From: Pseudomonadota bacterium
GTDB lineage: Bacteria > Pseudomonadota > Gammaproteobacteria > Halothiobacillales > Halothiobacillaceae
Direction of reading: 5' to 3'
Assembly: GCA_021795795.1 (NCBI GenBank)
Contig: JAJYPA010000384.1
Span: 1 to 7,825 of the forward strand
Length of the DNA: 7,825 bases
Position numbers and translations under genes: made by a program. Of the stretch, positions 7,808-7,825 are shown piece after piece. Every line of letters starts with the position of its first letter. The stretch's first letter is position 1. The notes beneath the pieces were generated by a model, which worked only from the letters and a program-made list of their open reading frames with translations, searched no databases and was not told the DNA's origin.

Positions 7808-7825
7808 CTCGCTACCGTAAGAAAA

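Noticed and set aside
1..7825. CRISPR arrays, tRNA genes, transposon ends or attachment repeats
   Set aside because: I saw no regularly spaced repeats, cloverleaf, terminal inverted repeats or integrase; almost all of the sequence is accounted for by the three coding regions.

Overview
The window holds three large genes, all on the minus strand and packed head to tail. Read in transcription order (right to left) they are a RecD2-like DNA helicase with a nuclease-like C-terminal domain (7807 to 4937, possibly starting beyond the right edge), a RapA-type SNF2 helicase (4881 to 1750), and an Hsp70/actin-fold ATPase (1727 to the left edge, C-terminus missing). The gaps are 55 and 22 bases, no terminator hairpin or clear promoter is visible in either, and about 99% of the window is coding. 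This looks like one operon that continues past the left edge.

The DNA is bacterial. Judged by eye on a few lines, GC is mid-range: roughly 54-55% in the helicase genes and nearer 48-50% in the Hsp70-like gene. A proteobacterial host is plausible, but no gene here fixes the taxonomy. There are no RNA genes, insertion sequences, CRISPR arrays, integrases or attachment sites. No housekeeping gene is present, which fits an accessory island but does not prove one.

The set combines two different DNA-directed motor proteins, one carrying a PD-(D/E)XK-like nuclease module, with a chaperone-like ATPase that has a long disordered N-terminal extension. All the core catalytic motifs of the two helicases and the nucleotide-binding motifs of the ATPase are intact, so the genes look functional. 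Large accessory helicases of these types are typical of anti-phage or other genome-conflict loci: the SNF2 protein recalls DrmD of DISARM and DpdE of the 7-deazapurine (Dpd) islands. The hallmark partners of those systems (a methyltransferase, DrmA/DrmB, a DpdA transglycosylase, a PLD nuclease) are not in the window. I do not recognise this exact trio as a named system. An inferred working model is that the RecD2-like and SNF2 proteins remodel or degrade foreign DNA and the Hsp70-like ATPase assembles, switches or recycles the complex.
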